This document shows positions 1 through 11,442 of a stretch of 64,000 nt of DNA, in pieces. Location of the stretch: the NCBI GenBank assembly GCA_038496445.1, contig JALMLS010000488.1, positions 266,627 through 330,626 of the forward strand. The letters run 5' to 3'. Position numbers and translations under genes: made by a program. This DNA is from Trichosphaerium sp. ATCC 40318. Taxonomy: Eukaryota > Discosea > Flabellinia > Trichosidae. Below the pieces are notes generated by a model. It was not told the origin of the DNA, did not search any database, and worked only from the letters and a program-made list of their open reading frames with translations. Position 1 is the stretch's first letter, and each line of letters starts with the position of its first letter.

Positions 1-979
1 AGAAGATGTAATGAGTTTTCGTATACAATGATTATCTTGGTCACAGAACAGAATGTTTTTATCATGATCAAGTGTAAGTCCACTTGGCCAACTAAACAGA
101 GGCTTGTCGCCATCTTTATAACCTTGTCTTAGTTCAGAACCTGCCACAGTTCTTATAAACGAATGAGTTCATAAAACGACTAACAAATTCTTCAAGAAAT
201 GGCGTACCTTACAGTTCTATCCTCAATGTTAAAAGAACGAATAATGTGATTGCTCTTGTCTGTAAAGTACGCTATATTACCGGCAAGTGCGATGCCTGTT
301 GGGCACCACATACCTACGATAACTGGTGGCCAAACTTCCAAATAACGGTTTGACATACCTGTATCCTCTGCTCGTCCCTCAAGAGGCTTTCCCTTCGTAT
401 TTATTAAATGAGTCACCTTGTTGTCATCCTTGACATTACACACAGATAACTTATTGGCATTGTGATCAACTAAGAACACCTAACTTACATCTTTAACAAA
501 AAAAACGAACCGAAACATTGAAATTCGTAGTCACGTGCCTCCCCACTATTGGTAGCTACTATCCCCGTTATTCTATCAAATTCCTTTGCTTCAGGCAGTA
601 TACTAATAGCATTGTACACTGTTATATGATCCTACGAGTTAATAAAGTTAACGAACCGACGTTTTAAACACGTGTTTTTTAAAATATGTACCTTCACCAT
701 TGTAAGGCTTCCTAACGTTCGTGAAAGATATCTAGATACAGTGCGCAAGCATAGTATGGACGAAAGCGGTATTGATTCTGAAATGACATGTACGAGTTCT
801 GGTGGCAAATTACATAACGTTAAATGCTCTGTCAGGCATGAAAGTAAGTATTTACAGGTGCAGCGCATTGTTAAAACATCTTTCTTCGAGGTTGTGGTAG
901 ATATCATATAAACGATATCCTGGGGAAGTGTGCATAGTAAATTAATTCGTAACTTTGGTAAAGTTATTGGTGCTAACAT
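1..979 (-). CDS. F-box/NHL-repeat protein, 3' end beyond window
   Basis: The gene starts at ATG 979 and reads off the left edge. The first exon (979-692) carries two F-box-like segments in tandem, one beginning LPQDIVYMIS and one LPPELVHVIS, each followed by the usual Leu/Cys/Arg helix. Introns at 691-632, 538-480 and 207-152 join it in frame to NHL beta-propeller blades, with motifs such as SGLTLDHDKNILFCDQDNHC and GIALAGNIAYFTDKSNHIIR. F-boxes bind Skp1 in SCF ubiquitin ligases; the propeller would present the substrate. The second intron has to be GC-AG (gcacgt...ttag) to keep the frame. What I see is the two F-boxes and the NHL blades; the ligase role is inferred from the families. Confidence 0.75.
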
Positions 980-1728
980 CTTAAAAACAAGTTGTACTAA
1001 TTGAAAGCGAGAAAACTCAAAAAATTCAAAGTTTCTTTCACATCATTGTGACCTAAACCAACGGGCTCAAGCGAACTCACCTCATACATAGAAATATGCC
1101 AATACCTTGAGATTGACTCTAAAATCGTTTGGACTAAAACTGGTCATACCAATCAGAAGCCAGAAATATCAATCGGCGCTATCATAAAGATGGTACTTTG
1201 TAAAATCCGAAAAAAAAGAGAAAATGATGTACACTGATTATTAGACTCAACCTTTCTCGCAGCAATGTTTGCCGTTTTGTTTAAGTTTCACTTGGCACCA
1301 ATCAAGTACGGGAACTGATGTAATTGTGTTTTGATTGAATTTGGCTGGAGGATATGTTAATTATATACAACCAGGAAAAACAGTCTTACTTGGGGAGTAT
1401 GGTAAATAATATACAATACATAAGGGCAGAGCAAAGAGAAAATAGATATCTCAGGACTGAGGTATCGGACACTCTAAAAAACCCGAAAAGTATGACAAAA
1501 ATAAAGTGTTCTTCTGAAGTTTTGTTGTTGGTACAATCCAAGAGGATAAGATAGTAAACCAAAAGCGAAGGCTTGTTTACGCGTAAGGAACTATCAAGTG
1601 AGGATAAATTTTGTCGACAGTTTATTACAAGGCAATAAATAGCGTTGGACAAAAAACTCCACACATTTTTGTTTGCTAAAGGGTTGGTTTGTAGTGCTAG
1701 TAATGACGTTTAAATTTATTCTCAGCCT
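980..1728. other. no gene recognised
   Basis: Only short frames occur here. One plus-strand stretch (1354-1554) has a Glu/Arg-rich look but no start, splice or homology support, so I do not call it. Confidence 0.4.
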
Positions 1729-1842
1729 CTACTTCTCCAATTTCAACCGTTTTACTTCCTTTCTCAACGCCTCGCACTCGTCTTCTAGGTCTTCAATATG
1801 GTTTGCACACTCTAGGCAACATTGGTGAGTAATTGTTTTCAT
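1729..1842 (-). CDS. 37-residue coiled-coil ORF, uncertain
   Basis: An ATG at 1842 opens a short acidic/basic heptad-like frame with a Cys pair near the start (HQCCLECANHIEDLEDECEA) and stop TAG at 1729. Its ATG overlaps the TGA of the gene upstream (ATGA). In a eukaryote a polycistronic pair is unlikely, so it may instead be an alternative C-terminus reached by splicing. I found no splice that joins it in frame. Confidence 0.25.
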   Translation of the reverse strand: MKTITHQCCLECANHIEDLEDECEALRKEVKRLKLEK

Positions 1843-2130
1843 GCTAATAGTCTACCTTCTAAAGTATGTCCTATTTTTTGCTTGCGACTCTTGGTCCATC
1901 CTGGACCTCTGGTATCACCAGTGTGATATTTCATTCCTTGTACCATTGCTTGGGTCTCTTTGACCATTTTTTTCTTCTCAGCGCTTCCGGGAGTGCGTGG
2001 GATTGGCTTTGTAGCTTTTTTGGGTGTTTGATAATCTCCCGCCTACAAAGAAACATGAGTGGCGTAAGCATTGGTAGCGTAAGCCAAAAACCATTCGCAC
2101 GTTCGAAGCGTTCTTGTTAGGTTCAGCCAT
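1839..2130 (-). CDS. small basic protein of unknown function
   Basis: ATG at 2130, one 58-nt intron (2100-2043, gtgcga...ttgtag) and TGA at 1841-1839 give about 77 residues in frame. The protein is Lys/Thr/Pro-rich, with a KPIPRTPGSAEKKKMVKETQ stretch, and is probably disordered at its N-terminus. There is no signal peptide or membrane segment. I do not recognise the family. The clean intron phase and even basic composition argue for a real gene, but there is no functional clue. Confidence 0.5.
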
Positions 2131-3450
2131 GCGAGGTTGAGGCAGAGACTAACTCGAAAATTTGGGTTGGCTTTTCCACTCAACTCTCGCAGGTTGTGAT
2201 TTAGTGCACATAGTAGACCAACTTTTTCGTAGTCACTAAGTCGCCAAAAACAACTTTTATGTGCCCTCTTTCATATGAGCATGTTTTTTGGCGCATATCA
2301 CGTGATTTATGTTTGATACAACAACATAATTGTCAGAATAACTTTAATTTTTGTTTTAAAGTACATGTAAGCCGTCTGTGTTAATAAGTTTGGTGTTACT
2401 GATTTGAATGGTTATGTAAGAACCTATTCAAAATCGCATCATCTAATACTTCATGCTTGTCCCTTACAGTGAAGATGAGTGTAACCATACAATGTATTTT
2501 ACTTTGAGAAATGTTCGTTCATGGGAAGGACCGAGAATGGACTCACCTTAGCTCTATGGGCGATTTCCGTCTTTAAACTCATATAAATCGCTTATCCAGT
2601 GTAAAAACGCCCTGATGCCGCATCCTGAGATTACTTGAGTAAAGTCAACTTTTTTCACTTAATCGTGGTGTAGCACTTTTTAGGCACTCATCGACACAAT
2701 CCAGCTAGGTGTAGAAAAAACTACAAAAATATTTTGATTCTTTAACACTGCTGAACCCGAACAGCATAAGGAGCTCTACGTTGGGTTTTTATTGTGACAA
2801 TCTAGGTTTCGCTTTCAATGTTACATGTGGTGAATAAAAAAACACTTTGGGCATGTGAAAACCAGTAATGCTGGTACGTATTTATTAATTTTAAAACAGT
2901 CCCAGTGCACGTAACTAAAGGATTCATTACACAATGTCTGGTTGCTAGCGATAATAACAGCTACTCATAAATTTGTTAACAACATTACAAACCTCTTGAG
3001 GAGCTATGCTTCAATGAGTGAAGTGATTCACTTCAGACATGAACTTTGTATCGAACAAAAGCGTGCCACAAAACGGTACTCGCATGGTAGAACCAGGATA
3101 AACCAAAGCATAGTGAATAAGCATATTTGTAAGTTGGTATGGTAACAGCAATCTTCTGGGTGTTAGAAGTGAGTACCTAGATGTCGACAAACATAATCCT
3201 AATTTTTAGTTCGTCATTACTCATAACCTACACCTTTTTCACCCCTCATAGTTGGGTGATGGGTTCCAGTAGGTAACTAAAACGTTTTAATGTTAGCCAT
3301 GAACTACACTCTCACAGTGATGAACAAAACCGAGCTCAAAAAATGGATTATTGTTAATCTTTTTTATTGATAAACCAGGTTAATTACAACTTTGAAGTCA
3401 AACCCAAATATTGTATTTGCCTTTCTCTGTATGGGAGCTATCTATCTATA
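2131..3450. other. intergenic, nothing recognised
   Basis: AT-rich sequence with only short frames on both strands and one CACGTG at about 2299. A 67-codon plus-strand frame at 2942-3145 lacks support. Confidence 0.4.
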
Positions 3451-4470
3451 TCAAAAACCTGATATTGTAATATTTTCAAAAGCTCCATTGGAGTAGCTTC
3501 CGTAAGCATAGAATAAATTACAATATTTTGAAACATAGAAGTGCTGGTTCTTTTAAAAAAGTGTTAGTAGAAATGGTTTGTGGTTATTGTGTAGCTACCT
3601 GCCATACTATCTTATCTTTAAGGGTCAATTTTGCTTGTTGATCATTAGGGTAGGAAACTAAACAAACCTGTAAGTTGTAGTGAACTAAAGCAAAAAAAAA
3701 CGTGCATTGGCTTTTTTTCCAGTCGGTTTCACCTTTGTAAGCTTCTGGACCATACGCAGTACTTTGCCCTTGCTTTCAAATATATTAGAAGTACACATAA
3801 AACATAGTTCTTTGTGTTGAGCTTACGTATGTTATAGTAAATGTCACTGGCGGTGAATTAGTGATAAGATTAAAAAACCTATTATTGTAGTCCTTGGAAT
3901 ACTAATTAGAATCATTCTCAAGTACTATCACGTGACGTACACAGTCCCAGAAAAAGACAGACTTATGGACGTTTGTAATAAACTCGATATCTGAACTGCT
4001 TCCTACTAACCCAAAGTCTGTCTGCGTTAAATTTGCAAGAGGCTTCCTAATGGTACGTTCAACAAAAGCTTCAAAATAGCTAAAGTGTACTTCACTGATG
4101 CCTAAAAAAAATAAAACAAGTAAGCACGTGCTCGGAAAATCAGGTCTAGGTACACCGTACCAGTTCTTTCCCCGTTATCGAATCTCTCATGGAAATATCA
4201 ACTGGTTTTTCGTTACAACCTATATCGTAGTATCTACCATCATATGCGTTTGCTTTACCGTACGCCAAGTTAGAAAAAATCTAACAGCTACCATAAGAAA
4301 AATTTTCATTACATTTATTCCACTACCTTTTCATTCGCGATGTAGATGTCTACTGAGCTTCCAGGTACTAAGTTCACGAAAACCGCACCGTTATAACACT
4401 TGGCGCGCGAGAATATTACCATTGAGGCCAAGAACACGAACAATACCTTTGTGTTTATCATGTTTAACAT
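3451..4470 (-). CDS. secreted DUF4397-like protein
   Basis: ATG at 4470 begins a textbook signal peptide (TKVLFVFLASMVIFSRA). Exons 4470-4327, 4280-4156, 4094-3941, 3901-3827, 3772-3599 and 3549-3451 join in frame (256 residues, stop TGA). The mature N-terminus reads FVNLVPGSSVDIYIANEK followed by IFSNLAYGKANAYDGRYYDI. That is the DUF4397 pattern (a 'VDIYVNG...FSNLAYG' beta-sandwich found in secreted and surface proteins). The second half, with YQGQSTAYGPEAYKGETDWK and an Asn-rich C-terminus, may be a diverged repeat. The 39-nt intron 3940-3902 and intron 4155-4095 both contain CACGTG. Function unknown; an extracellular adhesion or structural role is a guess. Confidence 0.8.
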
Positions 4471-4692
4471 GGGTGGTTACAATGTCTGTGGTTAAGTCAA
4501 AGGAACTGGAATCCGGATTAAAGATATTTGCAGAGTTCCCATTATGTTCTCAGTTGTCAAGGTTGTGGCGTGCTGTAGGAAAAGAAGACGCACGTGTTAC
4601 CTCTTATTGTTGGCAAGTGCTGCAGATAATTGGGAAAGTATTTGAAGACTTGTTCTAAATCTTAATGCTACAAGTTTTTATTTTACTCTATT

Positions 4693-7203
4693 TTACATTT
4701 TATCTTTATCCTTATCAGTGAAAAAACTGGTTGGCCGCATTAACCACGAACCACGTTTTTCTTTTGGTGTTAAACCTTCCTTACTAGTACGAAGCATTGC
4801 GCGTACTCGTGGTCTAGTAAGAAGTGGTGTAACATTAGAAGTGTTCATTGGTCTTTGTGTTGAAGACCTTTTTGCTGTTCTCCTCCTTTTAGATACCCTG
4901 TTTATTCTCCCCGTTGTTCCACCGAAACGACCCTTGTCTTCCGGCCTGAGCTTCCTTTGAGACCACCGCTACTCGCCTGTTAACTTTATTATTACGGCCG
5001 TATGAAAAAAACAATTGAATAAAAGTTGTTTTTCATGACCGTGTTTTTTTTTTCTAAGTGCTTTAAACTATTATGTCGTACCTTATTAACATTTGATGTC
5101 ACACTAACGTGTTTCTTAGTTCGCGCTGGTACTTTTAAGCGCCATGTGATCACTTGGGAAAAAGTGTTAGTCAATCATACTTATCAAAGTAGTCAAGATG
5201 AAAAATCACGTGATTCTTTTTTTTTTTTGAGGAAGTTCTCACGTGGCATCAAACGTTATGATATGTCCCATTAAATTATCAAGAACATACCTTCATCGTT
5301 ATTTTTAAGTATATACACTGTGTTTCCTTTCAAATGACAAGCCCTTTTGTGATAAATTAGAACACGTGATCTTGAGACGAGAAAAAACTTCTGAGTAAAT
5401 TAAATGACTTTTATCGTACTTGATACGCTTTCCAATATGAAAAGTAGACGTAGGAGTACAATCAGGGCGTTCCAAGTCCCACCAGGATACATCTAAACAG
5501 TAGCGTAAGAATAATTAAAAAAATCAAGTGTTCAACTTTTACCTTCTTTAGTTGCGGCTACTACAACTTCAGACGAATAGAATGCTACCCATATAACAGG
5601 TAATCCAATACTAGAATATCATAATTTAGCGAAAACTACATCGTATGCTGCCTCCAAAAACCGTCATGACGTACCCTCTTTGTGCAGCAATCTTTATGTT
5701 TTTCTTGTTGTTAACTTTGCTAAATTTTCCAACACTTCCTCTTCTTTGGCTTTTACGGTGTTTCTTATCCGTGAATGTCTCCGAGTTTAATAGAACGTTC
5801 TTGCTCTTTCCAAAATACAACGTTCTGTAATGTGGCTTTGTAGGTTTTTTTATCAACGTTATTGTTCCAAGAGCGCCTAAAAAAACAAACAAGGCGAAAT
5901 CAATACCCGAAACGATCAAACAGTTTTTACAGAAAAAGTTATTGCCTTTATTCGAAAATAAAAAAAAACGTACCAATGGCGATAGTCGACTTCCTGAAAG
6001 CGAAACAACGTATACCAGCCTCCCACTCAGGTAATTCTATTTTAGTAGGTCCTACATTACCACCATGAGCAAAAAAGACGAAGGTTTTGTTTGTTTTTAC
6101 TTTTTTTTTTGAACTTACTTGAACGTTTTGACTTTATCCTCCAAACATAAAGTTCTTGGCTTGTATAACCTACCCACGCGTTAACAAAAAAAAAATCTGT
6201 ATTTCGTAAAGGCGAACCTGCTACATATTTTTCCAATAGTGTTGTTGCTCTGAACGGCGTTTCTAGCTCAAATGCGCTTGTCTTCAGCCTACGAGGATCT
6301 TTATTAACAAACGTGACAACATACAGCAAAAGCCACTATAAAATTAAAGTGTGAATTCTAACGTACTTTTCAGTACTCCCTTGCTGCACACAGGTCCCAA
6401 GCGAGATATCCCAAACTTGAAAAGCGTCGAATGAGGCCAAAAGGAGCATATTACCCTAACCACGTAAGTCACGTGATTAAAAAAAGGAAATGAATCCTAA
6501 TTTAAAAATAGACAAATGCATGTAAGGCATACTCTTAGACGTGACAATGACTCTTTCGGGCTTGGAGGGTATTGAACGCTTCCTTGTTTCCAAACCATTG
6601 GAGATAAACATCCAGAGACACTTGATTTGGCGTCGTTTACAATCTTGGAGGTACTAGAGTAGAGTGAGTTTGAAATGTATAAAGTTATAAATAAAAGCGA
6701 AAATAAAAATTGCCCAAAAAGATGTTACTCGCCATAAAAGACTCTACATAAAATAAAAGTGCCTCCAATGGTGTATTTAAGAGAATAGTTTTAACGTACT
6801 CCACTATTATAAATCCCTGTTCCAATACGAGGCAAACTTTAGATTTCTCAACAACGACGGTAAGAACATGTGCGTTTGCGAAACCAAGGTCTGATTGATC
6901 AATCTCTACTTTTTTCCGTGTTTCCATGTTATATACCACCAGTACGAATTGAGACAGCTCGTTTTTATGAAAAGATATCATTTGTTTACCGTACAGATGC
7001 CATAGTAGAACCGGGGTTGTTTTAAAGTCTACGAAATGCAAATTTTTTTCGTGTACGCTGTAAATAACATATGTCCCAGTTTCTTTATATGTAGCTACCA
7101 CGTGACCTTGTTCTACTATACTAACTGATTGCAATCTGTAGTTCTTTGTGTTGTGGATATACTTTGGAAGCTTCTTTGATATAGAATGAGTTTTGCGACT
7201 CAT
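4693..7203 (-). CDS. WD-repeat protein with basic C-terminal tail
   Basis: ATG at 7203 starts a beta-propeller-like N-terminus. Later exons contain clear WD blades: MLLLASFDAFQVWDISLGTC, ELYVWRIKSKR and PVIWVAFYSSEVVVAATKED followed by VSWWDLERP. The last exon is Arg/Lys/Thr-rich and ends KDKDKM at stop 4693. Several junctions close cleanly, for example the intron with gtacgt at about 6375 and the 76-nt intron at about 5430-5355. The join after exon 1 (around 6740-6640) fits two frames and I could not settle it. The mix of a propeller and a basic tail is common among ribosome-biogenesis WD proteins, but I cannot assign an orthologue. Introns contain CACGTG at about 5207, 5364 and 6470. Confidence 0.65.
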
Positions 7204-8043
7204 TTCTTGTTTTAGTTCTCCGGTGAAGGTGTTTTCAGCTCATCGGAAGGGTTTTTTTTTTTTTTTTTTAAGGTATGGCGACATTAAGCCTTGCAGTTGT
7301 GGCCGTCACACTCCGATGCTATTTAGAGTGACATGGCTATTTAAAGACGCTAGGAAACAGAGACGTTAAGGACTACACACTTTGCGCGAATACTGCACTT
7401 TGTGCACGTGATATCCACAAAAGAATTTTCGAAAAAAAAAAAAGTAGACGTCGTGTATTATCGCTTTATCGCTGTTGTTACGTTAAGATATAACATCATT
7501 TTACAATAGGGACTTTAAATAAACGTTTTGCTTTTAATACACGAATCATTTGTGATATAAGTTCCAAAAACCGCTAACGAACTACAGTATACTCACAAGC
7601 AACAAATTTTTTTCGTTTGTCGTAATGCCGTGTAGACACAAAAGTCCGAGTTTGGCGTTCATGCTCCGTGTGCTACAGCTGGGTGATACTACAGTAGAAT
7701 AATCGCTGAATAGGAAATACCAACTTCAGTTTTCACCTGCACGCCTACATGGATTTTTCTTTTTTTTTCATAGAAAGGTTTTGGGTCGTTGCTTCCGTCG
7801 TAACAAAGCCAACCCGGAAAAGTACCACTTACTTTTCTAAGGACCTTAAACTTTCGTGAAAAATACTGCGGCTCAAAGTGTGGACATATATGTGCGGCTC
7901 CATGATATTCACAACTTTTCTACACAAGAGTTTGTATTGGAAAGTAACTTACGCGATTGTACAGCATGAAATATGAGGGTCTTTGTTTGGCAACAATTTC
8001 AAAAATCATGTGTTATGGAGAACTAAGGTTAAATGACTTTTAT
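7204..8043. other. intergenic region between WD-repeat and F-box/LRR genes
   Basis: It contains A/T runs (7252-7270, 7432-7443) and a CACGTG at about 7404. No coding frame is supported. Confidence 0.4.
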
Positions 8044-9456
8044 TTAAGATACATATACACCGCGCTTGCGTAGGATCTCTATGTATTCTTTACTGACATT
8101 GGTACCAGTATTCAAATGAATATGACGTAAACATACCAAAGCTTTAATACCTTCATCTGTTACTCCAGAACAACCTTGTACATCGATCGTGTGTACACTT
8201 GACAACGCTTTAATACCTGAATCGCTCACCTTTGTGAACGCGACTCTGATGTCGTGTACGCCAGCCAACGCCTTGATACCTTCATCTGTTATTCTAGTGC
8301 AATATGTCAAGGTGATATTGTGTACACCAGACAACGCTTTGATGCCATAATCGCTCACAGATGTGAACGATAAATTGATCGTATGCACACCGCCCAATGC
8401 CATTACACCGAGGTCTGATATGTCACCACAATTCCTCAAGTAGATTGTGTGTACACCTGACAATGCTTTGAGGCCTTCATTGCGTATGTTGGTGTAAGAT
8501 AAATTAATTTCATGTACACCGGCTAGCGCCATGATACCTTTGTCTGTTATTTGTTTACAACGCTGCAAATAGATTGTGTGTACACCAGCCAAAGCTTTGA
8601 TGCCTTCATCATGTACGTTTACACACCCATTGAGGTTGATTTGGTGTACGCCAGCTAACGCTTTGATACCTTCATCAGAAATGTTTTTGCAATCCACCAA
8701 AACAGCATTTTGAACTCCTGCCAGCGCCTTTAGCCCTGTGTCTGTCACTTTTGTGTGTGACATATCAATTTCTTGTACGCCAGCCAATGCTTGTACGCCC
8801 TCATCTGTAATCGAGTAACATCTGGACAAGTATATTACTTGTACACCAGCCAATGGTTTTAAGCCTTCATCTGTTATTTTAGTACAACACAAGTCGATAG
8901 TGTGTACACCTGACAGTTCTTTGATGCCTTCATCTATTAAAGGGCATTCGCAACTTGTCAAGTAAAGAGTGTGCACGCCTGCCAATGATTTGATACCTTC
9001 ACTCGTTATTTGATTACAACGACTCAAGTTGATAGTATGTACGCCAGATAATGCCTTTAAACCTGAGTCTCTCACGTCTGTGTGAGATAAATCAATCTCG
9101 TGGACACCTATCAATGCACTGATGCCTTTGTGCGTTACTCCTAAACAGCCGCTCAAGTCTATAGTGTGTACGCCCGCAAGTAAGTCCAATTGGCTATCGT
9201 TGGCAGTACTACAAATACCAAAGAGCGAGATGTGTGTGTTCTGAAGTAAAGGGCTCCCAGAAAGCATCAGCAATTGATTTTCGTTTGAGACACATATTTC
9301 TTTGTATCCAACGTGGTTATGTACGATATCATGCATAAGGTGGCAAGTTTGTGCTGAACGTAAAGTAAAGGTCCCACATTTCAAGATATGAACTATTGTT
9401 TCTACTGGTAGTGCGAGGAGCCCAAATATTTCAGTATCTGCTTCGTCATGCTGCAT
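8044..9456 (-). CDS. F-box/leucine-rich-repeat protein, intronless
   Basis: A single 470-residue frame starts at ATG 9456. Residues about 14-48 form an F-box (LALPVETIVHILKCGTFTLR). From about residue 90 there are some fifteen short LRRs of 23-25 residues with the core GVHTIDLSGC...ITDEGIKALA, alternating Cys-type and shorter blades. The core 'ITDEG(I/V)KALAG' is the AMN1/Fbxl cysteine-containing LRR pattern. Repeats are very alike, which suggests recent unit duplication. The role inferred from the family is substrate selection by an SCF ubiquitin ligase. Unlike its neighbours it has no introns. A paralogue lies at 24108-25322. Confidence 0.85.
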   Translation of the reverse strand: MQHDEADTEIFGLLALPVETIVHILKCGTFTLRSAQTCHLMHDIVHNHVGYKEICVSNENQLLMLSGSPLLQNTHISLFGICSTANDSQLDLLAGVHTIDLSGCLGVTHKGISALIGVHEIDLSHTDVRDSGLKALSGVHTINLSRCNQITSEGIKSLAGVHTLYLTSCECPLIDEGIKELSGVHTIDLCCTKITDEGLKPLAGVQVIYLSRCYSITDEGVQALAGVQEIDMSHTKVTDTGLKALAGVQNAVLVDCKNISDEGIKALAGVHQINLNGCVNVHDEGIKALAGVHTIYLQRCKQITDKGIMALAGVHEINLSYTNIRNEGLKALSGVHTIYLRNCGDISDLGVMALGGVHTINLSFTSVSDYGIKALSGVHNITLTYCTRITDEGIKALAGVHDIRVAFTKVSDSGIKALSSVHTIDVQGCSGVTDEGIKALVCLRHIHLNTGTNVSKEYIEILRKRGVYVS

Positions 9457-9862
9457 TTTGCAAAAACGTGTGGAAAAAAGTAAAAACGACTTAAGTGTAC
9501 AAGTTAAGCCTTAAAAAAAATATCGACAATGATAGAGATCTTACTTTTCTGGCTACAAACCGGTTACCGTTTAGGTTATGAAAACCAGTTAACATCAACT
9601 TCTTATTTGGGCAGCATGCTTTTGAGCCAGTTTCTAATTTTTGAAACAGGCTCAAGGGTCGGAAGTAGTGCAATTACACTAGTTTTTGGAAGAGTTCCTT
9701 TGGATATGTCAAGTACTTTAGCGCCAAGGGCCTTTAAATTTTGGAAGATAGGAATTACTTGAGCGCTTTTTTAGACAATTTCAATGGCTGGTACGTTTTT
9801 TTTTATGGATGAAGGTGTGGTTTTTATTTTGATGATACATCATAACATACGACTCTAAGTTG
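9457..9862. other. intergenic between F-box/LRR gene and small Ig-like gene
   Basis: Short frames on both strands without start, splice or composition support. Confidence 0.35.
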
Positions 9863-10434
9863 TTACTTTGCAGTGACATCAGATTCCTTTGAAACACCAC
9901 CCCATTTGGAGTAGTCAACTTCAAACTTAGGAGCCAATTGGAAGATACCATGGAAGTTTTGTTTTGGCATGTCCTTGTCGAGTTTTGGGAATGCGAACTT
10001 GAATCCTCTGCTCTTCGTTCTAAAAAACAATGGTGAGTTGACACTGGTGAGGTGAAAAAATATAAAAAGGTTTAGAGTTGGATCAGAAGAGCTGATTTTG
10101 ATAAAGACAAAATACATGAACGACCAGTTTTATTCATTGATCAAAAAAATAAGATGTAGAAAGTTGTTTGTGCTTTGAGAACGTACTTTCCAGCAGGGAT
10201 ATGACCGAAATCGAGTGTAACTTTATCGAGATCACCGTGACCACCGCATGTCATAACCTCAGAGTGGAATGGAGAGTCTTCATCAACATCGACATAAGCC
10301 AAGCAGTCGGTGATTGGAATTGGAAGCTTGTTGGTGAACTTTACTTTACAACAGTATGTTGTCTTGTCATCGAGGTTTGCTGGTACGTCGTACTCAACCT
10401 TAACGCAGCCGTCTTCAACGCAGATAGAAGTCAT
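9863..10434 (-). CDS. small cytosolic beta-sandwich (Ig-like) protein
   Basis: Exons 10434-10187 and 10019-9863 (intron 167 nt, gtacgt...tttttag) give 134 residues in frame. There is no signal peptide. The segment VKFTNKLPIPITDCLAYVDV followed by DFGHIPAGK resembles the C-terminal Ig-like domain of transglutaminases, but this is a remote match seen by eye and no catalytic core is present. Codon choice is more GC-biased at third positions than in the neighbours, which may mean high expression. Function unknown. Confidence 0.6.
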
Positions 10435-11442
10435 TATTTTAGTGAGTGAGTTGTGGGTTTGTTTGGGGTTGTAACTGAGATATGAACCTAAGTAATACAA
10501 AGAAGTTAAGTTTCTGAATTCTGAAAACTGCGTTCCTGGCGTTTAGTGATCGTTGACACTTTAAACTAGAACGCCGTCATATTGCTACTATACCCTTGTA
10601 AGCAACCGACGGCAGAAAAGTACCTTTTCTCAAACAGTTAAGTGAAACATTGTAGATCGGCGGTTTTTTGATAAATATTCTGTAGCTTGTGCCAAAAAAA
10701 CTACTGGCGTTTTGTGATTACTGACATCTACTCAAAACAAAACGCCTCAGCGCTTAGAATAGACCTTTAGGACTCTAGGTGTATCACGTTATGTAGGTCG
10801 GTCGTGTCAATGCAGTACACTTTTAGAAATGAAGTCAAACATGCTTGTAAGTTGTTACATGATAGCAGTTAGTTTGTAGTTCAGTGTTATTGTAGTTTTT
10901 GAGTACTTCAAAACCAATGTTATAACAACAACTGACGCAACTAAGGTTTTTTTTACTTGTCATCTATCGACGTAGACGTTGTTTCTTGCGCCTACAAGAA
11001 AGGTATTTTTGAAACATGCTTTGGCTTCAACTTTAACAAATTAGTTTACCACTATAGCATCCTAATTCTTCAATTTGGGACCATGGACTGCTATGGACGC
11101 ACTTAAATTTTGTTACGAACTCACGGAATAGCTCAATAGATCATAGCAGCAATTTCTTTGCGTAAGGAAGTGGTCTCGACCGTATTTTGCTGTAGATGTA
11201 CAAGCTATACTTCCTTATATCTCATTCTATCCATAACAATGCCAAGAGTATCAAAAGTATTCCGTAAAAGGAGGACAGCAATCTCCAAGATCACGATTTT
11301 ATGCCTTAACTTCGATGTCACGTGAATAAAAACCAAAGTTAACACGCTCTGTGGTGAACGGAAAACGCTTGTGTACCTGACAAGGTCTTTCTTCGCTCAT
11401 TTTTTCACAAAAAACAAAGAAAACATACCAAACACATCAAGC
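10435..11442. other. intergenic, nothing recognised
   Basis: About 1 kb between divergent genes with no coding frame supported. One CACGTG lies near 11320, roughly 120 bases before the next start. Confidence 0.35.

Noticed and set aside
4395-4640. Minus-strand frame reading TTDIVTTHVKHDKHK before the DUF4397 gene
   Set aside because: It looks protein-like, but another frame gives ATG 4470 with a perfect signal peptide and continues directly into the domain.
4098-4658. 186-codon open frame on the plus strand
   Set aside because: The minus strand carries the signal peptide and the first three DUF4397 exons through the same bases with consistent splice phases, so the plus frame is a shadow.
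6541-6660. Plus-strand frame MTLSGLEGIERFLVSK
   Set aside because: It lies in the minus-strand WD gene and has no partner exons; kept out because the minus reading fits the gene better, though that junction is not settled.
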